Positions 42,326 through 50,919 are shown, counted from the stretch's first letter. The stretch is DNA of 64,000 nucleotides from Streptomyces griseosporeus (GCF_014656055.1 NZ_BNBR01000006.1:1-64000); one strand, 5' to 3'. Translations and numbers: made by a program. The notes: a model not told the origin generated them from the sequence alone.

Positions 42326-42685
42326 ATGTCTGTCGCCAAGCTGGGTGCCGTCGTCCTGGACTGCCCCGACCCGGGCGCGCTCGCCGCGTTCTACGCCGAG
42401 GTGCTCGGCGGGACCGTGGAGGGCGAGGGCGACTGGGTGGACCTGAAGGTGCCGGGCGGGCAGGCGCTGGCCTTCCAGGCGGCCGAGGGGTTCGTACCGC
42501 CGCGGTGGCCGTCGGCCGAGCATTCGCAGCAGTTCCACCTGGACCTGACCGCCGAGGACCTGGACGCCGCCGAGGAGAAGGTGCTGGCGCTGGGCGCGAA
42601 GCCGCTGGACGCCGACGACCGCTCGCGCACCTTCCGTGTCTACGCCGACCCGGCGGGGCACCCGTTCTGTCTCTGTGCCTGCTGA
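42326..42685 (+). CDS. VOC (glyoxalase-fold) family protein 1
   Basis: 119 residues from ATG 42326 with a GAGGAGGA site. Two beta-alpha-beta modules of the vicinal-oxygen-chelate fold: LGAVVLDCPDPGALAAFYAEVLGG, QQFHLDLTAEDLDAAEEKVLALGA, and the closing YADPAGHPFCLC. The family includes glyoxalases, dioxygenases and resistance proteins; potential metal ligands are His in QFHLDL and other His/Glu residues, but this small type is mostly uncharacterised. It lies directly upstream of a paralogue and downstream of the GGTAACC operator array, divergent from a CGNR regulator. Confidence 0.9.
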   Translation: MSVAKLGAVVLDCPDPGALAAFYAEVLGGTVEGEGDWVDLKVPGGQALAFQAAEGFVPPRWPSAEHSQQFHLDLTAEDLDAAEEKVLALGAKPLDADDRSRTFRVYADPAGHPFCLCAC

Positions 42686-42699
42686 CCGAGGAGGACCCC

Positions 42700-43095
42700 A
42701 TGGCCCCGTTCGCCCGTCTGCGCAACGTCGTCGTCGACTGCCCCGACCCCCGGGCGCTGGCCCGGTTCTACGCGGAGATCGTCGGCGGTGAGCCCGTGGC
42801 GGAGGACCCGTCCTGGGTCGTGCTGCGGGTGCCCGGGGGTCCGCGGCTGACCTTCCAGCTCTCGCCCGACCACACGCCGCCGGAGTGGCCGCGGGCCGAC
42901 CGCAACGCCCAGCAGTTCCACCTGGACCTGGACGCGGGCGCCACCTGGGAGGAGGTGGACGCGGCGGAGAAGCGGGTGCTGGCACTCGGTGCCCGGCCGC
43001 TGCAGCGGGTGGACGAGGAGGACTTCCGGGTGTACGCCGACCCGGCGGGGCATCCGTTCTGCCTGTGCCGGATCGATGTGGCGGAGCGGGTCTGA
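42700..43095 (+). CDS. VOC (glyoxalase-fold) family protein 2
   Basis: 131 residues from ATG 42700, 14 bases after the first. It is a clear tandem paralogue: NVVVDCPDPRALARFYAEIVGG, PEWPRADRNAQQFHLDLDAG and YADPAGHPFCLCRIDV align throughout with its neighbour. Both probably come from a local duplication and are transcribed together; the two could act as separate enzymes or form a heterodimer. A GAGGAC ribosome site precedes it. The reaction is unknown. Confidence 0.9.
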   Translation: MAPFARLRNVVVDCPDPRALARFYAEIVGGEPVAEDPSWVVLRVPGGPRLTFQLSPDHTPPEWPRADRNAQQFHLDLDAGATWEEVDAAEKRVLALGARPLQRVDEEDFRVYADPAGHPFCLCRIDVAERV

Positions 43096-43182
43096 GGGGC
43101 GCCGCTTGCCTCGCCTGGGGTCCGAGGGGCGCGCCGCTCGCCTCGCGTCAGCCGTCCGGCTCCGCGTGCCGCTCCCCTCGTC

Positions 43183-44307
43183 TCAGTCGTCCAGCTCCAC
43201 CGTCCGCGCCGCCGACGGCTCCCGCCGCTCCTGCGCCGCGCGCGCCGCGAAGTCCGCGCTGCGCAGGACGCGCTGCACATTGCCCCAGGTGAGCAGCGCC
43301 AGGTCGGTCTCCGGCCAGCCGCGGCGCAGCAGCTCGGCGATCAGCCGGGGGTAGCAGGCGGTGTCGGTGAGGTCCTGGGGATGGGCGGCGCCGGAGTCGA
43401 AGGTGCCGGACAGGCCGACGCTCTCCGGTCCGGCGACGGCGCGGATGTGGTCGAGGTGCTCGGCGACGTCCCGCAGGGTCGGCCCGGTCTGCTCGGCGGC
43501 CAGCGGCACCATGCACACCCCGCCCGCGGCGCCCAGCGCGGCGAGCAGGTCGTCGGGCAGGTTGTCGGGGTGCGGGCGCAGCGCGCGAGCGGCGGAGCGG
43601 CTGCACAGGACCGGCGTGCGGGACAGTGTGAGGGTGCGGGCGATGGTGGCGTCGGAGGCGCCGGAGAGGTCGGCGAGCACGCCGAGCCGGTTCATCTCGC
43701 GGACGACCTCCTCGCCGAACCGGGTCAGCCCGGCCTCGCTGGCCCAGCTGGTCCCGGCGAGGGTGAGCACCCGTACGCCGAGGGTGCGCAGCACGCGCAG
43801 GATGCCGAGGGAGTCGTCGAGGGCGGCGGCGGTGGCGGGACCGAGGACGACGGCGACGCGGCCGCAGTTGCGGGCGTCGATGACCTGCCCGGCGGTGCGG
43901 GCCAGGCGCAGGCCCTCGGGGTGGTCGCGGATGACGGTGCGGGCCAGGTCGAGCTGGTCCAGGGTGGCGCTCAGGGCGGGGTCGGGGCGCGCGTCGTCGG
44001 GCAGGTGCAGCGACCAGAACAGGGCGCCGACGTGGCCCTCGCGCAGCCGGGGCACGTCCGTTGCGACATCGGTCTCGCCCAGCTCCAGGTCGTACCAGGG
44101 CAGCCGGCGCAGCGCCCGCGGCAGTCCGCTGTAGCCGTCGGCGACCGGGTGCTCGGCGAGCAGGGCGCGGACCCGGTCGACGGCCTCCAGGGCGGCGGCG
44201 TAGGCCTCCGCGGGGAACGCGTCGGCGACGGTCGCGCCCGTGGGGCGCTCGACGGGCAGGGCGCCGATCTCGGGCGTGGTGTGCAGGTCGTCCTGGAGGT
44301 CGGCCAT
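43183..44307 (-). CDS. Membrane-dipeptidase-family pseudoenzyme
   Basis: 374 residues from ATG 44307, similar along its whole length to the dipeptidase at 44857-46035 (shared FGEEVVREMNRLG, ADLS, WGNVQRVLRSAD). The metal ligands are gone: HND of the active paralogue is YSG here (residues 59-61), the EGGHS segment reads LGPAT (155-159), and the two later histidines are Gly216 and Arg237. It therefore should not bind the two zinc ions or hydrolyse dipeptides. The frame is complete and normally coded, so it is not a decaying pseudogene; a binding or regulatory role is likely. It follows the MerR gene leftward. Confidence 0.85.
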   Translation of the reverse strand: MADLQDDLHTTPEIGALPVERPTGATVADAFPAEAYAAALEAVDRVRALLAEHPVADGYSGLPRALRRLPWYDLELGETDVATDVPRLREGHVGALFWSLHLPDDARPDPALSATLDQLDLARTVIRDHPEGLRLARTAGQVIDARNCGRVAVVLGPATAAALDDSLGILRVLRTLGVRVLTLAGTSWASEAGLTRFGEEVVREMNRLGVLADLSGASDATIARTLTLSRTPVLCSRSAARALRPHPDNLPDDLLAALGAAGGVCMVPLAAEQTGPTLRDVAEHLDHIRAVAGPESVGLSGTFDSGAAHPQDLTDTACYPRLIAELLRRGWPETDLALLTWGNVQRVLRSADFAARAAQERREPSAARTVELDD

Positions 44308-44411
44308 GGCGGTCTCCGTACGTCGTGATCGGCGGCGGATCGGCAGTACCGTCACCGTCGCACGGAGCCGGGGGCGCTTCCTGGTGAACGCGGCGTTCGG
44401 GGGTACGGCGG

Positions 44412-44771
44412 TCAGCCGCCGGCGGCGGTGGCGATGACCTCGTCGAGGGTCTCGCGGGAGCGCTGCAGGTCCCGGATCGTACGGTCGATGCGCTCGCGCT
44501 CGGCGGCCAGCTCCTCCACCAGCCGCGGGGTGGCGATGGCCGAGGGGCCGCCGTCGGAGTCGCGCATGCACGGCAGCAGCTGGGCGATACGGCTGCTGTG
44601 CAGCCCGGCGGCGAACAGCTCCTGGATGCGGATCACCCGGTCGACGGCGCCCTCCGGGTACTCCCGGTGCCCCCCGGGCGTGCGCTCGGCGCGCAGCAGG
44701 CCCTGCTTCTCGTAGTAGCGCAGCGAGCGCTCGCTGACGCCGGTGCGCCGTGCCAGTTCACCGATCCGCAT
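44412..44771 (-). CDS. MerR-family transcriptional regulator
   Basis: 119 residues: winged helix-turn-helix at 1-70 (MRIGELARRTGVSERSLRYYEKQGLLRAERTPGGHREYPEG), then a coiled coil (VEELAAERERIDRTIRDLQRSRETLDEVI). There is no long effector domain and only one cysteine (LLPCMRD), so it is not a typical metal or redox sensor. It lies between the two dipeptidase-family genes, all leftward, and has a perfect palindrome in front of it. It may control the dipeptidase-like genes and itself. Confidence 0.92.
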   Translation of the reverse strand: MRIGELARRTGVSERSLRYYEKQGLLRAERTPGGHREYPEGAVDRVIRIQELFAAGLHSSRIAQLLPCMRDSDGGPSAIATPRLVEELAAERERIDRTIRDLQRSRETLDEVIATAAGG

Positions 44772-44801
44772 CGTCCACCCCCGGGGCCGTCGGGCTTGAA
44801 T

Positions 44802-44817
44802 CTGACATCCGTGTCAG
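44802..44817. promoter_or_regulatory. Palindromic operator before the MerR gene
   Basis: CTGACATCCGTGTCAG: perfect six-base arms with a four-base centre, 30 bases upstream of the MerR start. Dyads of this shape between -35 and -10 are usual MerR targets. It lies in the 85-base space between the active dipeptidase gene and the MerR gene. Confidence 0.6.
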
Positions 44818-44856
44818 TTTCCAGCGTACGCGGCCCCGGTGTGCCCCGTGCGGCGT

Positions 44857-46035
44857 TCAGCCGTCCAGCGACTCGATCGTGGCGTGGGACGGGGCGCGGG
44901 TCGCCTGGAGGTGGCGGGCCACGTCCTCGGCCGCGCCCAGCACACGGACCGCGTTCTGCCAGGTCAGCTTGGCGAGGTCGGCCTTGGACCAGCCGCGGTC
45001 GAGCAGTTCCGCGATCAGGTTCGGGTAGCCGGAGACGTCGTCCAGGCCCGCGGGGGTGAAGGCCGTGCCGTCGTAGTCGCCGCCGATGCCGAGGTGGTCG
45101 ATGCCGGCGACCTCGCGCATGTGGTCGAGGTGGTCCGCGACCGTGGCGACGGTGGCGACCGGGCGCGGGTGGCGCTCCTCGAAGGCCCGGTGGACCTTCA
45201 TCGCCTCGGGGGTGGTGTCGAGGTGGTGGAAGCCGTGCGCGCGCATGTTCTCGTCCGCGGCGGCCGTCCACTCGACGGCGGCCTGGAGGACGAACTTCGG
45301 CACGAAGGTGACCATCGCCATGCCGCCGTTGGCGGGGAGGCGCTCCAGTACGTCGTCGGGGATGTTGCGCGGGTGGTCGCACACCGCGCGGGACGAGGAG
45401 TGGGAGAAGATCACCGGCGCGGTGGACGTGTCGAGCGCGTCCCGCATCGTCGTCGCGGCCACGTGCGAGAGGTCCACCAGCATGCCGAGCCGGTTCATCT
45501 CGCGGACGACCTCACGGCCGAAGGCGGACAGGCCGCCCACGTTCGGCTCGTCGGTCGCCGAGTCCGCCCAGTCCACGTTGTCGTTGTGGGTGAGCGTCAT
45601 ATAGCGCACGCCGAGCGCGTACAGGCCGCGCAGCGTGCCCAGCGAGTTGGCGATGGAGTGCCCGCCCTCCGCGCCCATGAGCGAGGCGATACGGCCCTCC
45701 CGGCGCGCCGCCTCCATGTCGGCCGCCGTCACCGCGAGGCGCAGGTCGGCCGGGTGCCGGTCGACGAGCCGCCGGACGCAGTCGATCTGCTCCAGCGTCG
45801 CCGGCACCGCGTCGGGCAGATCCGAGCGGACGTACACCGACCAGTACTGCGCGCCGACCCCGCCCGTCCGCAGCCGGCGCAGGTCGGTGTGCAGGTGGGC
45901 GCTCTGGTCGAGGGCGATGTCCCGGGCGGCCAGGTCGTAGCTCACCTGTTCGCGCAGCGCCCAGGGCAGGTCGTTGTGCCCGTCGACGACCGGGAACTCG
46001 GCGAGGAGTTCCCGGGCTGCCTCCGTCGAGGTCAT
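44857..46035 (-). CDS. Membrane dipeptidase (peptidase M19 family)
   Basis: 392 residues with the full binuclear zinc site: His20 and Asp22 in VVDGHNDLP, Glu123 in MGAEGGHS, His191 in VDLSHV and His212 in IFSHSSSRA, plus the later Asp in GIGGDYDG. Members hydrolyse dipeptides, including those with a D-residue, and some act on beta-lactams or peptidoglycan fragments. There is no signal peptide, so a cytosolic role is likely. It is the first of the leftward set dipeptidase, MerR, dipeptidase-like protein and lies four bases after purE, so may be read through from the purK-purE operon. Confidence 0.93.
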   Translation of the reverse strand: MTSTEAARELLAEFPVVDGHNDLPWALREQVSYDLAARDIALDQSAHLHTDLRRLRTGGVGAQYWSVYVRSDLPDAVPATLEQIDCVRRLVDRHPADLRLAVTAADMEAARREGRIASLMGAEGGHSIANSLGTLRGLYALGVRYMTLTHNDNVDWADSATDEPNVGGLSAFGREVVREMNRLGMLVDLSHVAATTMRDALDTSTAPVIFSHSSSRAVCDHPRNIPDDVLERLPANGGMAMVTFVPKFVLQAAVEWTAAADENMRAHGFHHLDTTPEAMKVHRAFEERHPRPVATVATVADHLDHMREVAGIDHLGIGGDYDGTAFTPAGLDDVSGYPNLIAELLDRGWSKADLAKLTWQNAVRVLGAAEDVARHLQATRAPSHATIESLDG

Positions 46036-46039
46036 CGGC

Positions 46040-46561
46040 TCACTTCCCGAATCCGAAGCCGCCCGACCCCTCGACCTTGGCCCGCAGCCGCTTGCCCTTC
46101 TCGGTGGCCTGGTCGTTGAGGTCCTGCTGGAACTCCTTCATGCGGCCCAGCAGCTCCTCGTCGTGGGCGGCGAGGATCCGGGCGGCCAGCAGGCCCGCGT
46201 TGCGCGCGCCGGCGACCGACACCGTGGCGACCGGGACACCGGCCGGCATCTGCACGATGGACAGCAGGCTGTCCATGCCGTCGAGGTACTTCAGCGGCAC
46301 CGGCACGCCGATGACCGGCAGCGGGGTGACGGAGGCGAGCATGCCGGGCAGGTGGGCGGCGCCGCCCGCCCCGGCGATGATCACCTTCAGGCCGCGCTCG
46401 GCGGCCCGCTCGCCGTACGCGATCATCTCGCGCGGCATGCGGTGCGCGGAGACGACGTCGACCTCGTAGTCGATCTCGAACTCGTCGAGGGCCTTGGCGG
46501 CGGCCTCCATGACGGGCCAGTCGGAGTCCGACCCCATGACGATGCCAACAACGGGGCTCAT
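46040..46561 (-). CDS. purE: 5-(carboxyamino)imidazole ribonucleotide mutase
   Basis: 173-residue enzyme of de novo purine synthesis that moves the carboxyl group of N5-CAIR to C4. Landmarks: VGIVMGSDSDWPVMEAA (6-22), VSAHRMP with the catalytic His, and IAGAGGAAHLPGMLAS. The start ATG overlaps the purK stop by ATGA, so both enzymes are made in step. The length suits the class I bacterial PurE, which works with PurK. It is followed four bases later by the dipeptidase gene. Secure. Confidence 0.97.
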   Translation of the reverse strand: MSPVVGIVMGSDSDWPVMEAAAKALDEFEIDYEVDVVSAHRMPREMIAYGERAAERGLKVIIAGAGGAAHLPGMLASVTPLPVIGVPVPLKYLDGMDSLLSIVQMPAGVPVATVSVAGARNAGLLAARILAAHDEELLGRMKEFQQDLNDQATEKGKRLRAKVEGSGGFGFGK

Positions 46562-47697
46562 TCGGTGATCGTGCCTCTCAGGTAACCGGCAGCGTGACGT
46601 GCGCGCTCGAGGACGTCGTCCAGGTCGTCGCCGTAGGTGTTGACGTGGCCCACCTTGCGGCCGGGCTTCACGTCCTTGCCGTACATGTGGATCTTCAGCT
46701 GCGGGTCACGGGCCATGCAGTGCAGGTACGCGGAGTACATGTCCGGGAAGTCGCCGCCGAGGACGTTGACCATGACCGTCCACGTGGCGCGCGGGCGGGG
46801 GTCGCCGAGCGGCAGGTCGAGGACGGCGCGGACATGGTTGGCGAACTGGCTGGTGATCGCGCCGTCCATGGTCCAGTGGCCGGAGTTGTGCGGGCGCATC
46901 GCCAGCTCGTTGACGAGGATGCGGCCGTCGCGGGTCTGGAACAGCTCGACGGCGAGGTGGCCGACGACGTCCAGTTCCTTGGCGATGGTCAGCGCCATCT
47001 GCTCGGCCTTCAGGGCGAGGGCCCCGTCCAGGCCGGGCGCCGGGGCGATCACGGTGTCGCAGACGCCGTTGACCTGCTGCGACTCCACGACCGGGTAGGC
47101 CACGGCCTGGCCGTGCGGGGAGCGGACCACGTTGGCGGCGAGTTCGCGGACGTAGTCGACCTTCTCCTCGGCGAGGACGGGGACGCCCGCCTTGAAGGGC
47201 TCCTCCGCCTCCTCGGCCGAGTCGACGACCCATACGCCCTTGCCGTCGTAGCCGCCGCGGACCGTCTTGAGGACGACGGGGAAGCCGTCGCCCTCGGCGG
47301 CGAACGCGGCCACGTCCGCCGGGTCCGAGACGATCCTGTGCCGTGGGCACGGCACACCGATCGAGCTGAGCTTCGCGCGCATCACGCCCTTGTCCTGGGC
47401 GTGCACGAGCGCGTCGGGGCCCGGGCGCACGGGGATGCCGTCCGCCTCCAGGGCCCGTAGGTGCTCGGTCGGGACATGCTCGTGATCGAAGGTGATCACG
47501 TCGCAGCCGCGCGCGAACTCGCGCAGCGTGTCCAGATCGCGATAGTCGCCTACGACGACATCGTTCACGACCTGCGCCGCGGAATCCTGAGGAGTGTCAC
47601 TGAGGAGCTTGAACCTGATGCCCAGCGGGATGCCCGCCTCGTGTGTCATACGAGCGAGCTGGCCACCGCCGACCATGCCGACTACCGGGAACGTCAC
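46558..47697 (-). CDS. purK: 5-(carboxyamino)imidazole ribonucleotide synthase
   Basis: 379-residue ATP-grasp enzyme that carboxylates AIR to N5-CAIR using bicarbonate and ATP. It opens with VGMVGGGQLARMTHEAGIPLG. The ATP-grasp core has KTVRGGYDGKGVWVV and ends with the metal site ILVNELAMRPHNSGHWTMD. purK and purE overlap by four bases. The promoter lies in the 143 bases between purK and the divergent gtrA gene. Secure. Confidence 0.97.
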   Translation of the reverse strand: MTFPVVGMVGGGQLARMTHEAGIPLGIRFKLLSDTPQDSAAQVVNDVVVGDYRDLDTLREFARGCDVITFDHEHVPTEHLRALEADGIPVRPGPDALVHAQDKGVMRAKLSSIGVPCPRHRIVSDPADVAAFAAEGDGFPVVLKTVRGGYDGKGVWVVDSAEEAEEPFKAGVPVLAEEKVDYVRELAANVVRSPHGQAVAYPVVESQQVNGVCDTVIAPAPGLDGALALKAEQMALTIAKELDVVGHLAVELFQTRDGRILVNELAMRPHNSGHWTMDGAITSQFANHVRAVLDLPLGDPRPRATWTVMVNVLGGDFPDMYSAYLHCMARDPQLKIHMYGKDVKPGRKVGHVNTYGDDLDDVLERARHAAGYLRGTITE

Positions 47698-47840
47698 GCC
47701 CCTAGGGTATCGGCCGCGCGGCGGCCACCGTTTTCCGGCCGTTCAGGGGCTTGTGTGAGCGCTTGCCCCCGCCGTCGCGGAGCGGGGTGGTTAGCATGGC
47801 TGGGTTGACACATCCGCTACGGACGGGGGCCTGCTCGACC

Positions 47841-48368
47841 ATGGGACAAGGGTCCTCCGGGCTGCACAGACTCACACACGAGATCGCCAAGTTCGGCGCC
47901 GTGGGTGCCTTCGGCATGGTGGTGAACTTCGCCGTCTCCAACGCGCTGTGGCATCTGACCAGCCTGCAGGCCGTCCGCGCCAACGTGATCGCCACCGTCG
48001 TGGCCATCGCCTGCAACTACATCGGCTTCCGCTACTTCACCTACCGTGACCGCGACAAGACCGACCGCACCCGCGAGATGATCCTCTTCCTCGCCTTCAG
48101 CGCGATCGGCCTGGTGATCGAGAACGGCATCCTGTTCGCCGCGATCTACGGCTTCGGCTGGGACAGCGCGATCGAGCGCAACGTCTTCAAGTTCCTCGGC
48201 ATCGGCATCGCGACGCTGTTCCGGTTCTGGTCCTACCGCACCTGGGTGTTCCGGGCGCTTCCGGTGGCCGAACCCAAGGCCGAGACCCGGGCCGGGCAGG
48301 AGCCGGTGGCCGCCGACGAGCCGGTCCCCGCGCCCGCCCCGCCGGCGCGCCCCCGCCAGCGGGTCTGA
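47841..48368 (+). CDS. GtrA-family membrane protein
   Basis: 175 residues from ATG 47841. Four membrane segments follow the GtrA pattern: FGAVGAFGMVVNFAVSNALWH, NVIATVVAIACNYIGFRYFTYRD, MILFLAFSAIGLVIENGILFA, and FLGIGIATLFRFWSYRTWVFR. GtrA proteins are thought to flip or guide polyprenyl-linked sugars across the membrane. A longer start (ATG 47796) is in frame, but its ATG lies in TAGCAT, which looks like a -10 box, so the shorter form is preferred. It is divergent from purK, as in mycobacteria. The C-terminal tail is Pro/Ala-rich. Confidence 0.88.
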   Translation: MGQGSSGLHRLTHEIAKFGAVGAFGMVVNFAVSNALWHLTSLQAVRANVIATVVAIACNYIGFRYFTYRDRDKTDRTREMILFLAFSAIGLVIENGILFAAIYGFGWDSAIERNVFKFLGIGIATLFRFWSYRTWVFRALPVAEPKAETRAGQEPVAADEPVPAPAPPARPRQRV

Positions 48369-48400
48369 GGCTTCTGAGCCTCCGAGGCTTCCGAGGCCTC

Positions 48401-49675
48401 TCACCGGACGGTGGGCTCGTCCTCCGGCTGCTTCTTGGCGGGCGGCGTGCGCGAGAGGAACAGCCCGAAGACCGCCGGGCTGGTCTGCAGCAGCTCCAGC
48501 CGGCCGCCGTCCGCCTCCGCGAGGTCCCGGGCGACGGCCAGGCCGATGCCCGTGGAGTTGCGGCCGCTGATGGTCCGCTCGAAGATCCGCGCCCCGAGGT
48601 CGGCGGGGACGCCGGGGCCCTCGTCGGTGACCTCGACGACGGCCTGGTTGCCGGTGACGCGGGTGCGCAGCGCGACCGTGCCGCCGCCGTGCATGAGGGA
48701 GTTCTCGATCAGCGCCGCCAGCACCTGCGCGACCGCGCCCGGGGTGCCCACGGCGTGCAGATGCCGCTTGCCGGAGCTGACGATGGCGCGGCCCGCGCTG
48801 CGGTAGGCGGGGCGCCACTCGGCGATCTGCTGCTGGATGACCTCGTCGAGGTCGAAGGTGACCGCGGAGCCGTTGCGCGGGTCGCGGGAGTTGGTCAGCA
48901 GCCGCTCGACGACGTCCGTGAGCCGCTCCACCTGCGTCAGCGCGACGTTCGCCTCCTCCTTCACCGTGTCCAGGTCGTCGGTGAGGGTGATCTCCTCCAG
49001 CCGCATCGACAGCGCGGTCAGCGGGGTGCGCAGCTGGTGGGAGGCGTCGGCGGCGAGCCGCCGCTCGGCGGTGAGCATCCGGCCGATGCGCTCGGCGGAG
49101 GCGTCCAGCACATCGGCGACCCGGTCCAGCTCGGGGACGCCGTAGCGCTTGTGGCGGGGGCGCGGGTCGCCGGAGCCGAGGCGTTCGGCGGTCTCGGCGA
49201 GGTCGGTCAGCGGGGAGGCGAGCCGGTTGGCCTGCCGGATGGCGAGCAGCACGGCGGCGATCACGGCGAGCAGCGCCACCAGCGCGATGATCAGCAGGGT
49301 CCGGCCGACCTCCTCGGTGACCGTGGAGCGCGGCTCCTCCACGACGACCGTCTCGCCCTGGTCGCCCCGGGCCGCCTTGGAGCGGATGACCTCGCCGGTG
49401 GGGCGGTCGCCGACCTCGATGGGCCGCTGCCCGGGCATCCGCACGACCGCGTACCGGTCCTGGGTGACCTGCCCGCGCAGGATGTCCTCGGTGACCTCCT
49501 CGCTGCTCAGCAGCCGGCTGTCGACGATGCTGGCCAGCCGCAGGGCCTCCAGGTCCACCCGTTCCTGGGCGCTGCTGCTGATCGTGCGGGTCTCGACGAC
49601 CACCAGCGAGATCCCGAAGACGGCGATCACGACCAGGACGACGGCGAGGGTGGACTGGATGAGACGGCGGCGCAT
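48401..49675 (-). CDS. Two-component sensor histidine kinase
   Basis: 424 residues: membrane segments at about 7-27 and 126-146 enclose an extracellular sensor loop of about 100 residues (EEVTEDILRGQVTQDRYAVVRMPG), then HAMP (about 150-200), HisKA with the phosphoacceptor His213 in LAADASHQLRTPLTAL, and HATPase_c (N box AALIENSLMHGG, then DEGPGVP and STGIGLAVARDLAEADGG). It pairs with the OmpR-type regulator directly upstream (44 bases apart, same direction). The stimulus is unknown. In S. coelicolor an orthologous pair exists at the same locus. Confidence 0.94.
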   Translation of the reverse strand: MRRRLIQSTLAVVLVVIAVFGISLVVVETRTISSSAQERVDLEALRLASIVDSRLLSSEEVTEDILRGQVTQDRYAVVRMPGQRPIEVGDRPTGEVIRSKAARGDQGETVVVEEPRSTVTEEVGRTLLIIALVALLAVIAAVLLAIRQANRLASPLTDLAETAERLGSGDPRPRHKRYGVPELDRVADVLDASAERIGRMLTAERRLAADASHQLRTPLTALSMRLEEITLTDDLDTVKEEANVALTQVERLTDVVERLLTNSRDPRNGSAVTFDLDEVIQQQIAEWRPAYRSAGRAIVSSGKRHLHAVGTPGAVAQVLAALIENSLMHGGGTVALRTRVTGNQAVVEVTDEGPGVPADLGARIFERTISGRNSTGIGLAVARDLAEADGGRLELLQTSPAVFGLFLSRTPPAKKQPEDEPTVR

Positions 49676-49719
49676 GTCCTGTTCCCCGCTGGGCCCGCGC
49701 GGGGCTCAGCTCTGCTCGG

Positions 49720-50397
49720 TCAGCTCTTCTCGAAGCGGAAGCCCACGCCGCGGACGGTGGCGATGTAGCGGGGGTTCGCGGCGTCGTCGCCCAGCTTCTT
49801 GCGCAGCCAGGAGATGTGCATGTCGAGGGTCTTGGTGGAGGACCACCAGGTGGTGTCCCAGACCTCGCGCATCAGCTGGTCGCGGGTGACGACCCGGCCG
49901 GCGTCGCGCACCAGCACCCGCAGCAGGTCGAACTCCTTCGCGGTGAGCTGCAGCTCCTCGTCGCCCATCCAGGCGCGGTGCGACTCGACGTCGATGCGCA
50001 CGCCGTGGGTGGCGGGCGGCTGCTGCGGCTCGGCGGCGCCGCGGCGCAGCAGGGCCCGGACCCGGGCGAGCAGCTCGGCGAGGCGGAACGGCTTGGTGAC
50101 GTAGTCGTCGGCGCCCGCGTCCAGCCCGACGACGGTGTCCACCTCGTCGGCGCGCGCGGTCAGGATGAGGATGGGGACGGTGTGGCCGTCGGCCCGCAGC
50201 CGGCGCGCGACCTCCAGACCGTCCATGCCGGGCAGCCCGAGGTCCAGCACGACCAGGTCGACGCCGCCCTGCATTCCGGCGTCGAGCGCGGTGGGGCCGT
50301 CCTCGCGCACCTCGACCTCGTACCCTTCCCGGCGCAGTGCGCGGGCCAGCGGCTCCGAGATGGACGCGTCGTCCTCGGCGAGCAGTACACGGGTCAT
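49720..50397 (-). CDS. OmpR/PhoB-family response regulator
   Basis: 225 residues. The receiver domain (1-115) has the acidic pocket AEDD, phospho-acceptor Asp52 in VVLDLGLPGMDG, and the lysine in DDYVTKPF. The winged-helix domain (about 130-222) has ELQLTAKEFDLLRVLVRDAGRVVTRDQLMREVW and ISWLRKKLGDDAANPRYIATVRGVGFRFE. It is regulated by the kinase encoded next to it. The targets are unknown; the divergent POT transporter gene lies about 520 bases upstream and may be one. Confidence 0.95.
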   Translation of the reverse strand: MTRVLLAEDDASISEPLARALRREGYEVEVREDGPTALDAGMQGGVDLVVLDLGLPGMDGLEVARRLRADGHTVPILILTARADEVDTVVGLDAGADDYVTKPFRLAELLARVRALLRRGAAEPQQPPATHGVRIDVESHRAWMGDEELQLTAKEFDLLRVLVRDAGRVVTRDQLMREVWDTTWWSSTKTLDMHISWLRKKLGDDAANPRYIATVRGVGFRFEKS

Positions 50398-50919
50398 GAG
50401 GTGATGGTAGTCCGCCCCGCAATGGCGCAGAGGTGTGATCGGAACGGGTGATTCTTACCTACGGAGAACCGGGTCATTCCGGACAGTGAAAGCACCCCTG
50501 GTTTGGTACGGACCTGTAGTCGTGTGATGTCATCCTGGTGATGACCTTAGAAATCAGGCGTACGGTTCCTTGATCGCCTGTGATCCATGTCTCAAGTCCT
50601 TCCATATCCGGCACTGTCCTGCCGTATGGTGAATCAACGCCTGTAGCACCGCGGGGACCTTTGGCGACGACTTGACGCTGAAGGTCTTCTTTGTGTGCGG
50701 GCCGGCCCAGGCCGGCCTCGAAAGGAATGACCTGTGGCCGGGCCCCGGCGCGAGAACGCGACCGGTGGCGTGGATCCCGGTGGTCGCCGTCCCCCGCTCC
50801 GCGACCCGGAGCGGACTCCCCTCGGGCGTGGGGGTGGACGTGCCGGCCGTGCCGGTGCCGGCCGCCCCCCACCGGGCGCGCAACGCTCCATCGCGCGTCC
50901 CGACCAGCAAGGAACGACC
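50398..50919. promoter_or_regulatory. Long upstream region of the peptide transporter gene
   Basis: 522 bases between the response regulator (leftward) and the POT transporter (rightward). It has an interrupted dyad: CCATATCCGGCA at 50602-50613 faces TGCCGTATGG at 50620-50629 with two unpaired bases. GACCTT near 50661 faces AAGGTC near 50686, and GGCCGGCC occurs twice near 50700. A TTGACG box at about 50676 has no clear -10. No gene is supported in this region, although the transporter frame stays open back to 50734. Confidence 0.45.

Noticed and set aside
50734..50919. N-terminal extension of the POT transporter by 62 residues
   Set aside because: The extension is Gly/Arg/Pro-rich without a ribosome site; ATG 50920 has AAGGAA at good spacing and the family begins there.
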